A stretch of DNA of 64,000 nt from Limnephilus marmoratus (GCA_917880885.1 OU862933.1:6433452-6497451); one strand, 5' to 3'. Shown: positions 45,036 through 56,870, counted from the stretch's first letter. Notes: generated by a model not told the origin, from the letters alone. Numbers and translations: made by a program.

Positions 45036-45202
45036 ACCCTTATTTGCATACTGGAGGAGACCCCACCACTTTCCCAACGGCGTTACAAGGAAACGTATGG
45101 TTTCCTCCTTCACCGCACTCGTCAAGACTCTACTTCTTTTTTGAACGAAGCTACATTTATTTGAACGACTCCACCCTTCAATGTCCATGCATACGGGGTT
45201 AG
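45036..45202 (+). repeat. Dispersed repeat, copy 2 of 2
   Basis: This matches 1147-1333. It adjoins the possible LTR and would be the internal sequence next to its polypurine tract if that reading is right. Confidence 0.5.
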
Positions 45203-45205
45203 TAC

Positions 45206-47233
45206 CCTTATTTACATATATAAACCATTATAGACCCATATATATCTACTAACTCTTTATAGATAAATTCGAATCATTCTAATGGATACAAGAGAAAAAC
45301 GGGCCACAATGGTAAAAAATATAATATTTTTTTGGCTATAACCTACTTACGTGGCAGACATAGAAGAAAAGCGAAAATAAGCAAGATAAACGAGCATTTA
45401 CAAAAATTAACCATTTTTTGTATGCATAAATGAGGCAACACTTTGACATTATGAAGATGAAAAATAATGTCATCAAATATTTGCAATAGACATTCCGAAG
45501 TGTTCTTAATTTTTTATTTGCTCATAAAAAATACGTAAGTTGGTACCCACCTGAGTCGTGTAAGTACCTACTCGGTTTTTGTTTAGATAGTTTAATGAAA
45601 TATGTAAATGCTCTGTCACCAGAGAAATCGTCTATGACATTTAACATCACGAGAGGAAAAATTCTCAATTCAAAAGAACTTTGCTCATTTTAACCGTGTC
45701 GCTTTGCGTTATTTTTTGTGTATGGAGTTTCGCAAGGCTCAATTAAAAATATAAAGTCATTGTATTTTTTTTGAGTAGGTAGGAGGACATACATCTACAA
45801 TTATATACAAAAATTCGTGTCTCGATATGTATGCGCCATTTGGCCACAGTGACAGCAACAAACTGTTGCTGTCACTGTGTCTGTCTACCCACTCTCTCCC
45901 TTAAACTGGGCGAAATGGACAACTTCACCTAAGGCTGATATGCCTTAATAAAATCTTCAAAATCAAGGTTTTATATTCCCGATTCACTCTTCTAAAACTG
46001 GACCGATTTTTAAGTGTTTTTTACCAACTGTATTAGAAGAAAATATTCTATGCCTGTGCGTTTGGCGTTAAAAAAATACATTTCCTAGTTTGATGTCCTT
46101 CAAACCAAGCAATTTTAACAATTTTTAGAGGGTCTTAATACTTATAAGAAGTAACTAATCAAAAAAGACAGTAAGTAATTACATTAAAAAATATATTTGC
46201 AATAGTATCAAAATTCAGAAAGGAACTGGGAAATATGTTTGTATGCACAAAACTCCCGCTCAAAGTTTTTTAAACACTTGTAAAAAACAATAATCCGACA
46301 TCGTCAAGAAACTTTACAAAATAAAAAAGACCATACCTTTCCATACATGAAACTCAAATTTAGAATAAAACAGATGTCAGAAGTTAAAAATTTTCAGGAA
46401 AACTTGTCACAAATTTGCTTTTAAATCTTTTATTATTATTAATTTGTGACATAACATGGAGCCAGGGAGAGGAAATTTCCTTTACATTCGTGTCTAGGTA
46501 GCTACTTATTCCATTTGAATAAATCAACCATAGACAGCAGACATTTATTTCCGTTGCTTGCAACACCTGCAGTAAATGCATAAAATAATGTGTATACATA
46601 TATATACCATTTTCCAGTTGATATTTGAAACGTTCCTATCGCTACCGCCCGCAGTGTCTATTATCTTATTGTCGGCTATGTATGGCAGGCGACCTTTTGA
46701 AATTGGAACGCGGGGCAAAAGTGCGCGCGCTAATGCGAGGCAGCGCTCCTAGCGACAGTTTACGCAACTATAATTTTCATGAAAAACAGTGTGGTCGCCT
46801 AAAAACACTTAAATTTAATCCGCGTTAAAATTATTTTTAATGGTTCTCATAAAATGGCGGTATGAAAAACGGATCATGTCGAAATATGTTAATATCTAAT
46901 ACCTTATGTAGTACCTACTATTGAAGTAATAGTGCTAATATACTTGGTACGTGCATCTGAGTTGAACTAGTTCCTGAATTAAAACTCATAAAACATAAAT
47001 CCTGTGGCCATTTTCTTTCGCGAATCAAAAAAAAAATGTTTTTTTGAAGCGGATAAAACTCTCAAGCGTTATTTCCATTAGGAGCTATGGAGCTTGAACT
47101 ATTATTTTGACCGACGAAACATAATAATAATAGGACGATATGTGGCACGAACCCCTCAGGAATCAGGCGTATTTTGTCAGAAGATCGAAATATTTCCGCT
47201 TTACAATAAAATCCAAATAAATGGAAGATTTAA
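45206..47233. other. Mostly AT-rich unassigned DNA
   Basis: The only clear structure is the perfect hairpin at 45845-45879. A GC-richer patch at 46625-46760 has an open frame without a known motif. Confidence 0.35.
45845..45879. repeat. Perfect 16-bp hairpin
   Basis: CACAGTGACAGCAACA and TGTTGCTGTCACTGTG are exact reverse complements separated by AAC. The sequence on either side does not extend the stem. Confidence 0.9.
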
Positions 47234-47680
47234 ATAGAGTACGGGATAACTGGATGGGGATCTGCCTTGAGCACTCACATGGACCGGCTCAATATAGCCC
47301 AAAAAGGAGTACTAAAGACAATTTTGAAATTACCGGTTAGAACTCCGACAGAAGAATTGTTTCAAAGCATTCAAGTCTACAACATTCAAAAACTTTATGC
47401 AAAAAATATTTTATTTAAAATAAAAAAAAAACATAACAGAATACTCCACTGTCCAACACAGATACACAACCAGGGCAATAAACCAAAATATTCTAGCTAC
47501 AGCCAGTTTGAAAACATCTTTTGGACAAAGAAATATGAAATTCAATGCAAAACTATACAACGCTCTACCAACTCAAACAAAAAAAAATAGCAGAAATAAA
47601 TAAATTTAAAACAAAAGTAAAAATATGGTTGAGAGAACAAAGTGAAAATGAACTATCAAATATACTGAAGACCATGTAAA
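47234..47680 (+). pseudogene. LINE polymerase C-terminus remnant with frameshifts
   Basis: The first frame reads EYGITGWGSALSTHMDRL, then QKGVLKTILKLP and TPTEELFQSIQVYNIQKLY, the thumb region that follows the RT domain in insect non-LTR elements. It then shifts to a frame with KLYNALPTQTK, and again at an A-run near 47580 to NKFKTKVKIWL and a stop at about 47680. Two frameshifts make it a pseudogene. The RT domain itself is absent. It may be the same family as the RT remnant at 14360. Confidence 0.7.
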
Positions 47681-48661
47681 GACAACTGGATACTAAATAC
47701 AAATGTGGAAAAACTACAGGCCGCCTCAGAACAAGAAACCCTAGTGAGGAGGACTGTGAAAAAAAAAGTACTTTATAATACCTTAATATAATATAATTTA
47801 TAAATACATTATGTACAAATTTGGCTATAGATACTAATAAAAAAATAAAAAATTCTGAACACATCCGAAAAATAAAAACTGTTTTTGAAAGATGATGAAA
47901 TACTTTAACAAATGTTATTATTAGAAATAAAAAAAATATAATTTTTGAAATATTAAAATTATCGATACAAATAAAAAAATTTAAAAAGTGGTACACCATA
48001 CGTTTTTTCCATCTAAAATAACTGATAACGAAAACAAAGAAAAACATATTGAAATGTTATTAGGTAAATGTAATATAAACGTTATTATCACCTCAAAATT
48101 TTTGTCATTTCATAAAAAAATTATACATTCTTCTCAAATTGCTATTGGAAACTTTGGTGTCATAGAGCTGCAGATTTATTTTTTTCTGTGGTTAAATTCT
48201 AGATTTTAATATAAAGCGTGAAGTTTTCTCTTTCTAAAACTGTTTAGATCATATTTCCACCATGACAGTAAGGGAGATACAACGATTTATATGAGACCTA
48301 TCCACATTTATACGGACACACACCACCACAAACAGCTGGAACAAATTTATTATTAAACGGGTTAAAAAATTGTTTCTTCAATAATGAAACAAAAAAAAAT
48401 CGATAAAAGGTGTTGAATCTTCGGCAAAGACGGGTAGTTAAAGTTACTCACCCTAAGTTGTACAGAAAATGAAGAAAAAACAAACGCGACATTATAATAT
48501 ATTTACTTTTATAAAAGTCGGCAAGTAGACCTCTTGGATGAGTGACATCTCTTGACGTAAATTAAAACATTGCATACATACACTTTATACTAACCGCCAT
48601 CTATTGACAAAGACAAAAAATTACGAATCAAATTAATACACCATTCGAATTGTGAATTTGA

Positions 48662-49425
48662 ATTACATGGAGGTCCAATCAAAATATTGAAGAGGTAGAA
48701 GAAATTAAATATTTGGGAATCATTATCGATAATAAGTTAAAACTTAACTCTAACTTCGAAATGCTAACTAAAAAAATTGCCAAAAAGATTAATTTCTTAA
48801 GTAGGATAAAGGGAAAATTAGACATTAAAACTAGAAAATTGGTCTATAACACAACTGTAGCATCCCATCTGAATTATTGCTCAAGTGTAATCTTTCTGAG
48901 CAATAAAACACAAATTAAAAGAATGGAAATAATTCAGAACAGAGGCTTGAGATCTATATTGTGCTGTAGCAGATATACAAGGATAAAAACCATGCAACGC
49001 CAACTCAATATATTAAGTGTGTGGCAAAGATTAGTTTTCAATACCCTAGTTTTTATTTATAAGTTAAAAAATAAAATGTTACCTGATTATATGTTGAATA
49101 ATGTTAGAATCAACAGTACAGTTCATTGTTATCCTACGAGAAACTGCAACGATTTTAGGCTTCCGAAAACAAATTTATCGGGAACACAAAATAATATTTA
49201 TTATAAAGGTTTTAAAACGTTCAATGAACTCCCTGTAAATGTTAAGGAGGCTAAAAGTCTTGCAGTTTTTCGTGGATTATGTCTTAATGTTGTAAAGTCC
49301 AAATTTTAGTCAGTAGGTAGTAAATAATATTGTAGTAGTCATAGAAAAGATAACATTAGATATAAGATGTCAAATTTTATATCTAAATAAAATATACAAT
49401 AAAAAAAAAATTAAAAAAAAATTAC
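48662..49425 (+). pseudogene. 5'-truncated LINE 3' end with poly(A)
   Basis: The open frame 48662-49309 (about 215 codons, no upstream catalytic domain) reads KYLGIIIDNKLKLNSNFEML, KLVYNTTVASHLNYCSSVIF, IQNRGLRSILCCSRYTRIKT, LPDYMLNNV and YYKGFKTFNELP. These are the conserved post-RT motifs of jockey/CR1-group insect LINEs. A 115-bp 3' UTR ending in A-runs (49401-49425) follows. The frame is intact, so this insertion is relatively young. It is homologous to the decayed copy at 13365-13720. Confidence 0.8.
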
Positions 49426-49815
49426 AAAGCGTAAAATTAACATGCAGTAAAACCTACTCGAAATCATTTAATGTATGGCGGATTAGGAAATAGTAGTGAA
49501 ATATCGTGCGGAATGGCTGATACACGAAAGCGTGAACTAGGAAATTAATGTATACGTAGGAATACATTCAATCAACTTCAGCTAAGACAGTGTAGGCAGG
49601 AGTATAGCTGGTGCGGAGACGACTTTCGAAAAAAAAATCCATCGCGGTTTGATAGATGTGGTCTAATACTAGTATTTATGGGTGCGTGTTAAATAAATGT
49701 GAAAGGAAATGCAATGTTTGATGATCTGTAGGGATATATTGTAATAGTGTGGTAAAATGTCCTACTAGAATGTTGGCAGGTAATGTTTTAACATCCAGTA
49801 TTGAGAGTTGCTTAA

Positions 49816-50519
49816 AAGGGCATTACCAGAGAAAACCAGAAATATGTCATTTTCAAATCAGATTTTAGACGTATTGACTCTTTTTCACAAAAAATTATAA
49901 ATGGATTTCAAAAGATTGTTCTTTTATCTAGCATTCGCATGTAATAAATTTTGAGATTTTTTTTTAATTTTTAGTATAATAAGGTTATTCCATAGGTCGT
50001 TGGCAGATTTGTTAAATTTTCAAAAAAGATTTTGTATTATACCACACCCATTTCAAATAATATAATCATGCAGTAAAATAAATCAATACATTATCTAGCA
50101 AACGCATGTTTTAGAATTTTAATTTTAGTTTCAATAAAATCATTAAAAAATATGTACGTACATGTGTTTCTTGACGAAAATTGGTCCATTTGTGTATTTA
50201 TTTGCGCACTTACAAACTAATATATTTCAGATTTTTTTAACATTCTTAATAAATTTAGACATTATTGAAAAATGATAAATACTTATAATCAAAAAATAAT
50301 TACAAAAAGTTCATTATTTTAATAGTTTTATCATCACGCCTTTCAGCATTTTTGGATGAAGGTATAAATTAAAGCTTGAAATAAATTCGATATTGAGTTA
50401 TAATTTTAAAAAGCTGGTACGGAGAATAATTAATCTTTCTCATTGTAACCGCCCTGCACGATCGTAAGAACAACATTCGACGAAATGTGGATTTTCGTCC
50501 GCTGGCTGGTTAAACGCTC
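49816..50519 (-). mobile_element. TTAA-type MITE, copy 2 (704 bp)
   Basis: It is flanked by TTAA at 49812-49815 and 50520-50523. The ends AAAAGGGCATTACCAG and, inverted, AAGAGCGTTTAACCAG are similar. It is homologous to 17082-17496 with an additional internal segment. No coding capacity is visible. TTAA flanks suggest piggyBac-type mobilisation. Confidence 0.7.
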
Positions 50520-50531
50520 TTAAGTAGGTTT

Positions 50532-50792
50532 TGCACCATCTCTTTTTTCAGCCCAATTCCAATTAGAAACCAAAGTCAACATTTTTCGCTTTATGCAATC
50601 GCTGTATTCATCTCTATTTTCATATCTACGATTTCAATTGTCATCACTGCAAACAACACATGAACCATGCTGTTTGCTGTGATGCCAACTGAAATCGTAG
50701 ATACGAAAATAGAGATGAAAAAAGCGATCGCGTAAAGCGAAAAGTGTTGCCTTTGATCTCTGATTGGAATCGGGCTGAAAAAAGATGTAGCG
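50532..50792. repeat. Palindromic element, arms about 122 bp, loop 16 nt
   Basis: Arms 50532-50654 and 50671-50792 pair along their length: TTTTTTCAGCCC/GGGCTGAAAAAA, CATCTCTATTTTC/GAAAATAGAGATG, TCTACGATTTCA/TGAAATCGTAGA, CATCACTGCAAAC/GTTTGCTGTGATG. It starts 9 bp after the TTAA MITE. No coding content. Confidence 0.8.
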
Positions 50793-50955
50793 TATTGTAG
50801 GCATTAAGGGGGTATTCTAGTCTAGAAAAAAAATTCTTCTCATATTTCCATAGTTTAATTCTTCTCATATTTCATAGAAAAGTTAAAAAAAACTGGTTAA
50901 AACCTGTCTTTTTATTTCAGACAGCCGCCATTTGGCGATTTTTTTTTTTTACTTT

Positions 50956-51358
50956 GGGGTAGTCCATTAATCACGTGATGTTTTTAGCAACGTTTTAACC
51001 CCCCCCCCCCCCCGGTGATATGTGGTGATATTTTAGACTACCCCCCTCCCCTATCCAAAATCAGGTGTATTTTTTAGTACAAAGTATGTTGAAATTTTTA
51101 GAATATTATCTTTAAATACAGGTAGGTATAATCTGATTAAATTTTGGAAAATTAAGCATTGTGATAAAAATTTTCAGATACACATTAAGGTTGCAGGTTG
51201 TTTTTGACTGGCATTTGGTTTAGAAATCGTGCATTCAACGAAAAATCAATAAAAGTGATATCTCATTACAACCCCCCTACTCTCCTTGTGATATTTCGTG
51301 ATTTTTTTCCGACCCTCCCCCCCTCCTTTCGAGCCTCACGTGATTAATGTACGACCCC
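50956..51358. mobile_element. MITE with 25-bp inverted ends
   Basis: The ends GGGGTAGTCCATTAATCACG and CGTGATTAATGTACGACCCC are inverted. Poly-C and C-rich runs (51000-51014, 51314-51326) lie inside both ends, with GTGATAT words repeated near them. A partial relative is at 57205-57296. Confidence 0.7.
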
Positions 51359-51754
51359 TTTTCCGAGGTTCAGGCCATAGCAGCATTTATTTGGATTAAG
51401 AATTTTTTTCTGATTACTGATTACTGATTAATTTTTTCGTTTGAATTAATTTCATGTATTCTTTAATGTTTAATAAATATTTGTTACAATAATGGCAACT
51501 AAAATAATATTTGTTTTTTTATTGCACCTGCAAAAATACCTACAATTCATGCTTTTAGACTAAAATACCCCCTTAAGTAAAACGAGTTTTGGAATAAAGG
51601 GAAACGATTACTTAAAAGAAAACTTTTAAATTGTTGGTACAACGTTAGGGGCTCCATATACTATATTACCTAAATGATAAAATACCGGTTAGTAGCTGAA
51701 TGGACAAATACTTGTGGTTCACGTGTGATGGGAATACATCAAAAAAGTCCTAAA

Positions 51755-51850
51755 TGCTTCCAACCTTCTGGAGCCAGTGAGACTATTGCATCCCTGATTG
51801 TGGGATGTTAAGAGAGTGAAAGTAGTGATAGAGGGAATATCTTAAGGTTA
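51755..51850 (-). mobile_element. SINE-A 3' fragment
   Basis: TTCTGGAGCCAGTGAGACTA then TTGCATCCC and GTGGGATGTTAAGAG correspond to the minus strand of the SINE-A 3' part. Diverged. Confidence 0.5.
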
Positions 51851-52012
51851 TTGTGTAAAAACTGCTGTTTTCATTTATGGTTAAGGTTCAAACCAATTAC
51901 GAATTACAAATAGTGAATATCATTATCAACAAGTTTACCTCATTTAGGCCAAAGATGGCGCTAGCAATTGCAGATGTCGCTGCTGTGTGATAATTTTTTG
52001 ACTTCCTCCCTT

Positions 52013-52130
52013 CTCAACGGACAAAGGAATTTAAATATAAAAAGCCCACGCGCCGGCTAAAAATTACCACTTCTTAACTAAACTTGCACTGACAAAAAAT
52101 TAAGTATTGATTGAACCCTTGTCCGTTGGG
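52013..52130. promoter_or_regulatory. TATA-like box inside a short inverted repeat
   Basis: CTCAACGGACAAAGG (52013-52027) and CCCTTGTCCGTTGGG (52116-52130) are inverted. TATAAAAAG lies at 52036 between them, in GC-rich context. It could be a small MITE. Promoter activity is unproven. Confidence 0.25.
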
Positions 52131-53061
52131 TGGGGAAAAAATAGCTTGTCGGTAATTTGTAAATTCAAAAACGTAATAATAATAAAAACGAAGGATTTAA
52201 TTTCTCAAAGGTGCTTTATTAAAAAAACCATTCTACCACTTCTTCTTCTGTGAAGACCTAACCTTTTTACAACTGCGTCAATGATTGCTTGAAAGTTGCT
52301 CAATAAAATATTCAGAATCATATTTTATATTGTTCGTTTTTCTAATATTAATAAGAGCAATTTTTATTTGACGTGACACAGTAAGGCGGAACTTCTAAAA
52401 TTAATATCTCCTCATGTACATTGTATCACATTCTTACATATTATTGCATCTATGACATCATTTTATGAATAATTACAAGTGACAATTTCATAGATTACCT
52501 CACCGCGACAGGAAGGTAAATAATAAAATAAAATTATTACTTATTAAAAGAAGGTGCCATCTACTTAAGCATGCAAGCTACGTTTTTAACACCGTACTTC
52601 GCTTTAAGGTTAGGTACTTATCTATTTGTACAAAATACTTCTGAGTGACGTTCACTTTTATGGGGAATATATTAAAAATATCGTGATGTGTCATTTCTTG
52701 CAATGAAGGTTTTTGGAGTCAAAACATCAAAATATCTTAATTACTAGTCTCCGATGGCCATGTAGATTTTATTTGATGATGCCATTCAATCAAGGCTGAA
52801 GCCTAAAATCTGCTTGTTTATAGTTTACAAACTAAAACAAATAAGTTTTCATCAATACAATGTTACTTTTGTGAATGGCGAAAATTGAGCGTGAAGAACG
52901 TTATAGCCCTTTATCTTCCTGTTCCTTTTGTGCATTTCACCGGCCTTTCATTGTTTAGAATATTTTTAACATTAAAAATCTTTAGAAATAACGGGTCGTT
53001 CAATAGAATTTAAACAATTCATCAAAATTCAAAGTGTAGCAAATCAAATTATTTCTAGTGT

Positions 53062-53690
53062 ATATTGATTTTTTTTTTACATTAACTCCACACGGGAGGC
53101 CTTGAGGAAAATAATTTCCATCAGGGCCTATGTCATCTGGGATGCTGTGTGGAGGGTCTTTTTGAGGAGAGGAAGGAATGAACATTGGTCTTGAAGAGAC
53201 CCATGTTGTAGGAAGGAGGAAACACAGAGGCCGGCAAATCATTCCACAGCCGAGCTGTTGAACACAAGAACGAGTCGAAGAAACGACCTGTTCTCATGTG
53301 ACAAATGTCAACTGTGTACAAATGTTGGGCACGCGTTTGGCGTGTTTCCCTACTATGCACCGGTGCCGAAGGGATCAATGATGCTAGTTCCTCGGAGCAT
53401 CTTCCATTGTAATACCGGTAGAACAAGGATAGCATACCCACCCGACGCCTGTGCTCTCGATTGCAATCCGTCTGTTAAGATGGGAGAATCTATCAAACGG
53501 ACCGCCCGTTTCTGCACAGAGTCGAGGGTATTTTTCAGGTATTTTGGAGCTCCAGACCAGAGGTGGCTTGATAAGTGTTCAATATCGAATACTTTCCCTT
53601 TCTCACAACGTTTGTCTCTTGCAGTTGAGGGACGAGGGATGCTATTGGTAAATGAATGTGAACCCCGCCGCTGGGGCAGCTGACCGATGT
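53062..53690 (-). pseudogene. LINE 3' end that shares its tail with SINE-B
   Basis: The minus-strand frame ending at 53133 reads RVGMLSLFYRYYNGRCSEEL, LIPSAPVHSRETR, FFDSFLCSTARLWNDLP and FKTNVHSFL. These are conserved C-terminal motifs of a lepidopteran-type non-LTR polymerase (FYRIYHGECSEEL and LWNxLP class). An upstream part in another frame gives HLSSHLWSGAPKYL and IDSPILTDG, so there is a frameshift near 53470. The stop codon lies in GATGACAT, followed by the hairpin segment and an A-run (T-run at 53070 on plus). The final 120 bp are the same as the SINE-B tail. Confidence 0.75.
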
Positions 53691-53874
53691 AAAGACATAT
53701 GAGACCTTAATTTTTAAGTTTGCCTACCGGGGTGGCCCGCGCAACTTCAGGTCTCCAGAGAGAGAAAAGACACAATTTTTTTTGTTATAAGGTTTAATGA
53801 GCGGTTAGGAAATAAGTAGTTTCCTTTGGGTTATTTATTGTTAAAATACCCATAAAGCTACTGTTGTAGTTTGC

Positions 53875-54055
53875 AAGGGCGGATTTAGGGGGGGGGGGGG
53901 GGGGGGGCACGGGGGCACGTGCCCCCCCCCCCCAGAAAGTATTTTTTTGTACTGTGGAGATTCCATCACAGTACAGAAAAGTGTCTCTATCAAACATTTT
54001 TTTGCCCGTCCGCCCCTTGTGCCCCCCCCAGAAAAAAATCCTGGATCCGCCCTTG
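53875..54055. mobile_element. hAT MITE, 181 bp, perfect 8-bp target duplication
   Basis: The ends CAAGGGCGGATTTAGG and, inverted, CCTGGATCCGCCCTTG are flanked by GTAGTTTG at 53867-53874 and 54056-54063. It contains long poly-G (53889-53907) and poly-C runs. No coding capacity. Confidence 0.9.
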
Positions 54056-54063
54056 GTAGTTTG

Positions 54064-55107
54064 TACTGTTTACGATTATTGAACTGTGACATACTTGTAA
54101 ATTGATTGTACATACTCCAATAAAGACTACTTACCGTATAAAAGTGTGGATTTTATTTCATTATCACCCGCAACAAAAGCTAATTTTCAAGTTCTGTGAC
54201 AGACAAAATGTGTTGTGTATGGCCGATTTAACATGCACTACGTTGTCGCAAAAGATGCAGAATCACCCTTCTAAATAGATAATCACCAACTACATTAGGT
54301 ATTTCTAAGTGGAGAGTAAAGCGCGCCCAATGGGGCGCCTTAGTTAATTCACCTACCGTTATTAATATTATTACTAGGTATGTAGGTACTTTATATGCAA
54401 ATTAGCTATACAGCAGAAACTCGGTAGAAAATGAAACTCACGCACCAATTCTCCCGTTGCCACAGTAATAACTGAATGATTGCATTGTCTGGTCCAGCAA
54501 TGATTGCAGACAATTTCCGACTTTAGATAGTGAACATTGATTATATTATCCAGATGATATTGATTTATTTATACTAAAAAGTGAAAGCTTTCTTGCACCA
54601 GAACACAGGAATGGAAATAAGGAAACTTCATATCAAATATCATTCCCTTATTTGGAATGAATGACAGTAACTATAATGATTTAGTATTTGACGTTATAAG
54701 ATTAAGTATTTATCGGCTTTCTAAACAATTTTTTTGATAATGTCAATGTTTGGCATTAAATTGTTGTGGTGATTAGCATTTATGTATAGCAATTAAGATG
54801 AAGATTAGTAATTTTATCGACTAATAAAATTAATTATGCGTGTCGAAAATTGTCGGTCTTATTAAAGACTTCAAAAAAATATTTATATCCATAGTAGGTA
54901 AGTGCAAGTTTCGAGGTAAAATGGAGGGTAAATATTTCACTTGAATATATTAAAAGACAATATCGCATATCTCTGACCCAAATTTGTCGACTATATAATA
55001 ATACAGAGTGTGCTGAAGTAGACATTGTCGTCGATAATTTATGTGGATTAAAAAAAATGTTCTGTCATTGCTAAAAAATAGGCTTAGCTAATTATTTTAT
55101 ATTATGT
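54064..55107. other. AT-rich DNA, no gene recognised
   Basis: I see neither coding frames with motifs nor clear repeats. Confidence 0.4.
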
Positions 55108-55195
55108 ATTAGTTAATGAGGTCTTTAGTCATATATCTACCGTTTCTCAAAGATCGAAAGAAATAATTTGATCGCATTTTAGATGAATTAGTGTC
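55108..55195 (+). repeat. Repeat H, copy 2
   Basis: TTAGTTAATGAGGTCTTTAG then TTTCTCAAAGATCGAAAGAA and TTTGATCGCATTTTAG match 23229-23320. Confidence 0.65.
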
Positions 55196-55530
55196 GCTAT
55201 TTTTCGTTTGAGGTATTTGTTTTTGTTTTGAGGTATTTGTTTTGTTTTATCGAGTATCAAATCACAACGGTGCTAAAGAAGTTTTCACTTCAAAAACAGA
55301 GTGTGCAATTCACGGTAGAAACGAAACCTTCAGAAAAAGGGTAAACTAATGTAGACAAGAGTGGGAAGGCTACGAAGCACAACACAAAGAAGAGACCGAT
55401 TATATTATCTCATTCTCTCGCAGACTAAATCCAATGGATGTATGTAATTGTCAGTTTTTAGTGTCGCTATTTTTCGTTTCATCTGGTTTCATATCACAAC
55501 GGTGCTAAAGAAGTTTTCATTTCAAAAATT
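55190..55530 (+). repeat. Direct repeat pair with embedded repeat E
   Basis: AGTGTCGCTATTTTTCGTTT and CAAATCACAACGGTGCTAAA with GAAGTTTTCACTTC occur at 55189-55291, and again (TAGTGTCGCTATTTTTCG, ATATCACAACGGTGCTAAAG) at 55460-55527. Between them, 55295-55440 is repeat E (GTGTGCAATTCACGGTAGAA, ACGAAACCTTCAGAAA, TCTCATTCTCTCGCAGACTA), which recurs split at 61156-61865. Confidence 0.6.
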
Positions 55531-56679
55531 TATGTGACATTGCACATAACACTATTATTAAAGAAATCAAATGTGTTTGACCACACAACGCCAAAGAAGT
55601 CCTCTTAAAGTGTTAATTGTTTTTTTTACAAAATTTCAAAAGGTGAAGATGCGTTTTTTTCTGAATTGTCAAATTTAACCTTGCAAGAGATATATTGATT
55701 TGATGATCAACAATGCGGAAGTAATTCTATTGTAAATAGATAGGTAGGTACTTGTCTAAATACCTGGCAGAGTAATTTCATGGTCATTAGGTTACATTAT
55801 GGATACCTGTCGGGTTTGTGCATTGTTTAAATCGAATATTTTAATGAGGTACTTTGATATTCAGGTTCACATTCCGTAGATCAAGATATCGTGCAACTAT
55901 CAATGTACATTAAATGTAATAACTTGTATTGGCATTTGAACGAACGCAGACAGTTACTGTCAAAAGTGTCATGGCAGTATGATCTAATGTGGTTCTCTTG
56001 TTTCTATGACCGTTAAATTAGTATTGAGAGATAAACTCACTGCCGATTAATATAAAATGAAATTGGTACGTTATGCTCTATGTCTGTTGCCAGCCAGTAC
56101 GCCTTCAAACATTGTTAATGCAATGGTTAAAACTAGTGTCCGACCGTAACAAGATTTTCTGCCCAAACCGAATCTTCGGTATTTATTTTTTTGGTTTCAA
56201 TTTCGGCCGAAACCGAAACTTTTTTAGACATGTTAAAAATCTATTGTTTACTAAAATTTGGCTTATTTTTTACACTTATGCAGACAGTTAACATGTCTCA
56301 AATGAATAAAAAAAAAAACAATAATTGAAGTATGTGAAAAATCTACGTTATTTCCATTATGAGTTATCGAGCTTTGAAGAATTCATTTTTTATTTTTTAA
56401 TAAATAAGCCAACACGCCACATTGCATATTACTCATTTTGTGGGAGTAAGTAGGTACCAACCAGTACCTACAAATATTAATATCTTGGAAATGTACTTTA
56501 ATCATGAGATTTGGTACCTACTCCGAAACGTGAATTTAAATGTCAAAAATATGTCAATTTTCCGTGTTATTATAATATTATTAGAAGAAAAAAAATCGTT
56601 ATAAAAATAAATATTTTCTTAAAAAGAGTGATCTCGACACTCGGGTGAAGTCGGGTAGCAATCTGTAAATATGTACTAG

Positions 56680-56870
56680 TCTATCTATTAATAAAAAGAA
56701 GAATGGTGGCGCTTGTTTGATTTTTATACAAATCTACAGTTTTATTTCGAGATTGATGAAATTTCGCACACTTGACCTTCAAAACAGAAGAAACTTAGAA
56801 AGGTCACTGTCTACATCTGATTTCGAAAAACCCTGTTTACTGCCTGGGCAACGCTGGGTACTTCAGCTAG
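56680..56870 (+). mobile_element. Short Helitron-like element
   Basis: It starts TCTATCTATTAATAAAAAGA and ends CAACGCTGGGTACTTCAG then CTAG|T. At about 190 bp it is an internally deleted derivative with intact TC and CTAG ends. Confidence 0.65.

Noticed and set aside
50644..50868. A 74-codon minus-strand frame
   Set aside because: It crosses one arm of a palindrome and has no protein-like motif.
53258..53683. A 141-codon plus-strand frame
   Set aside because: It is the reverse strand of the LINE remnant, whose minus-strand frame has the recognisable polymerase motifs.
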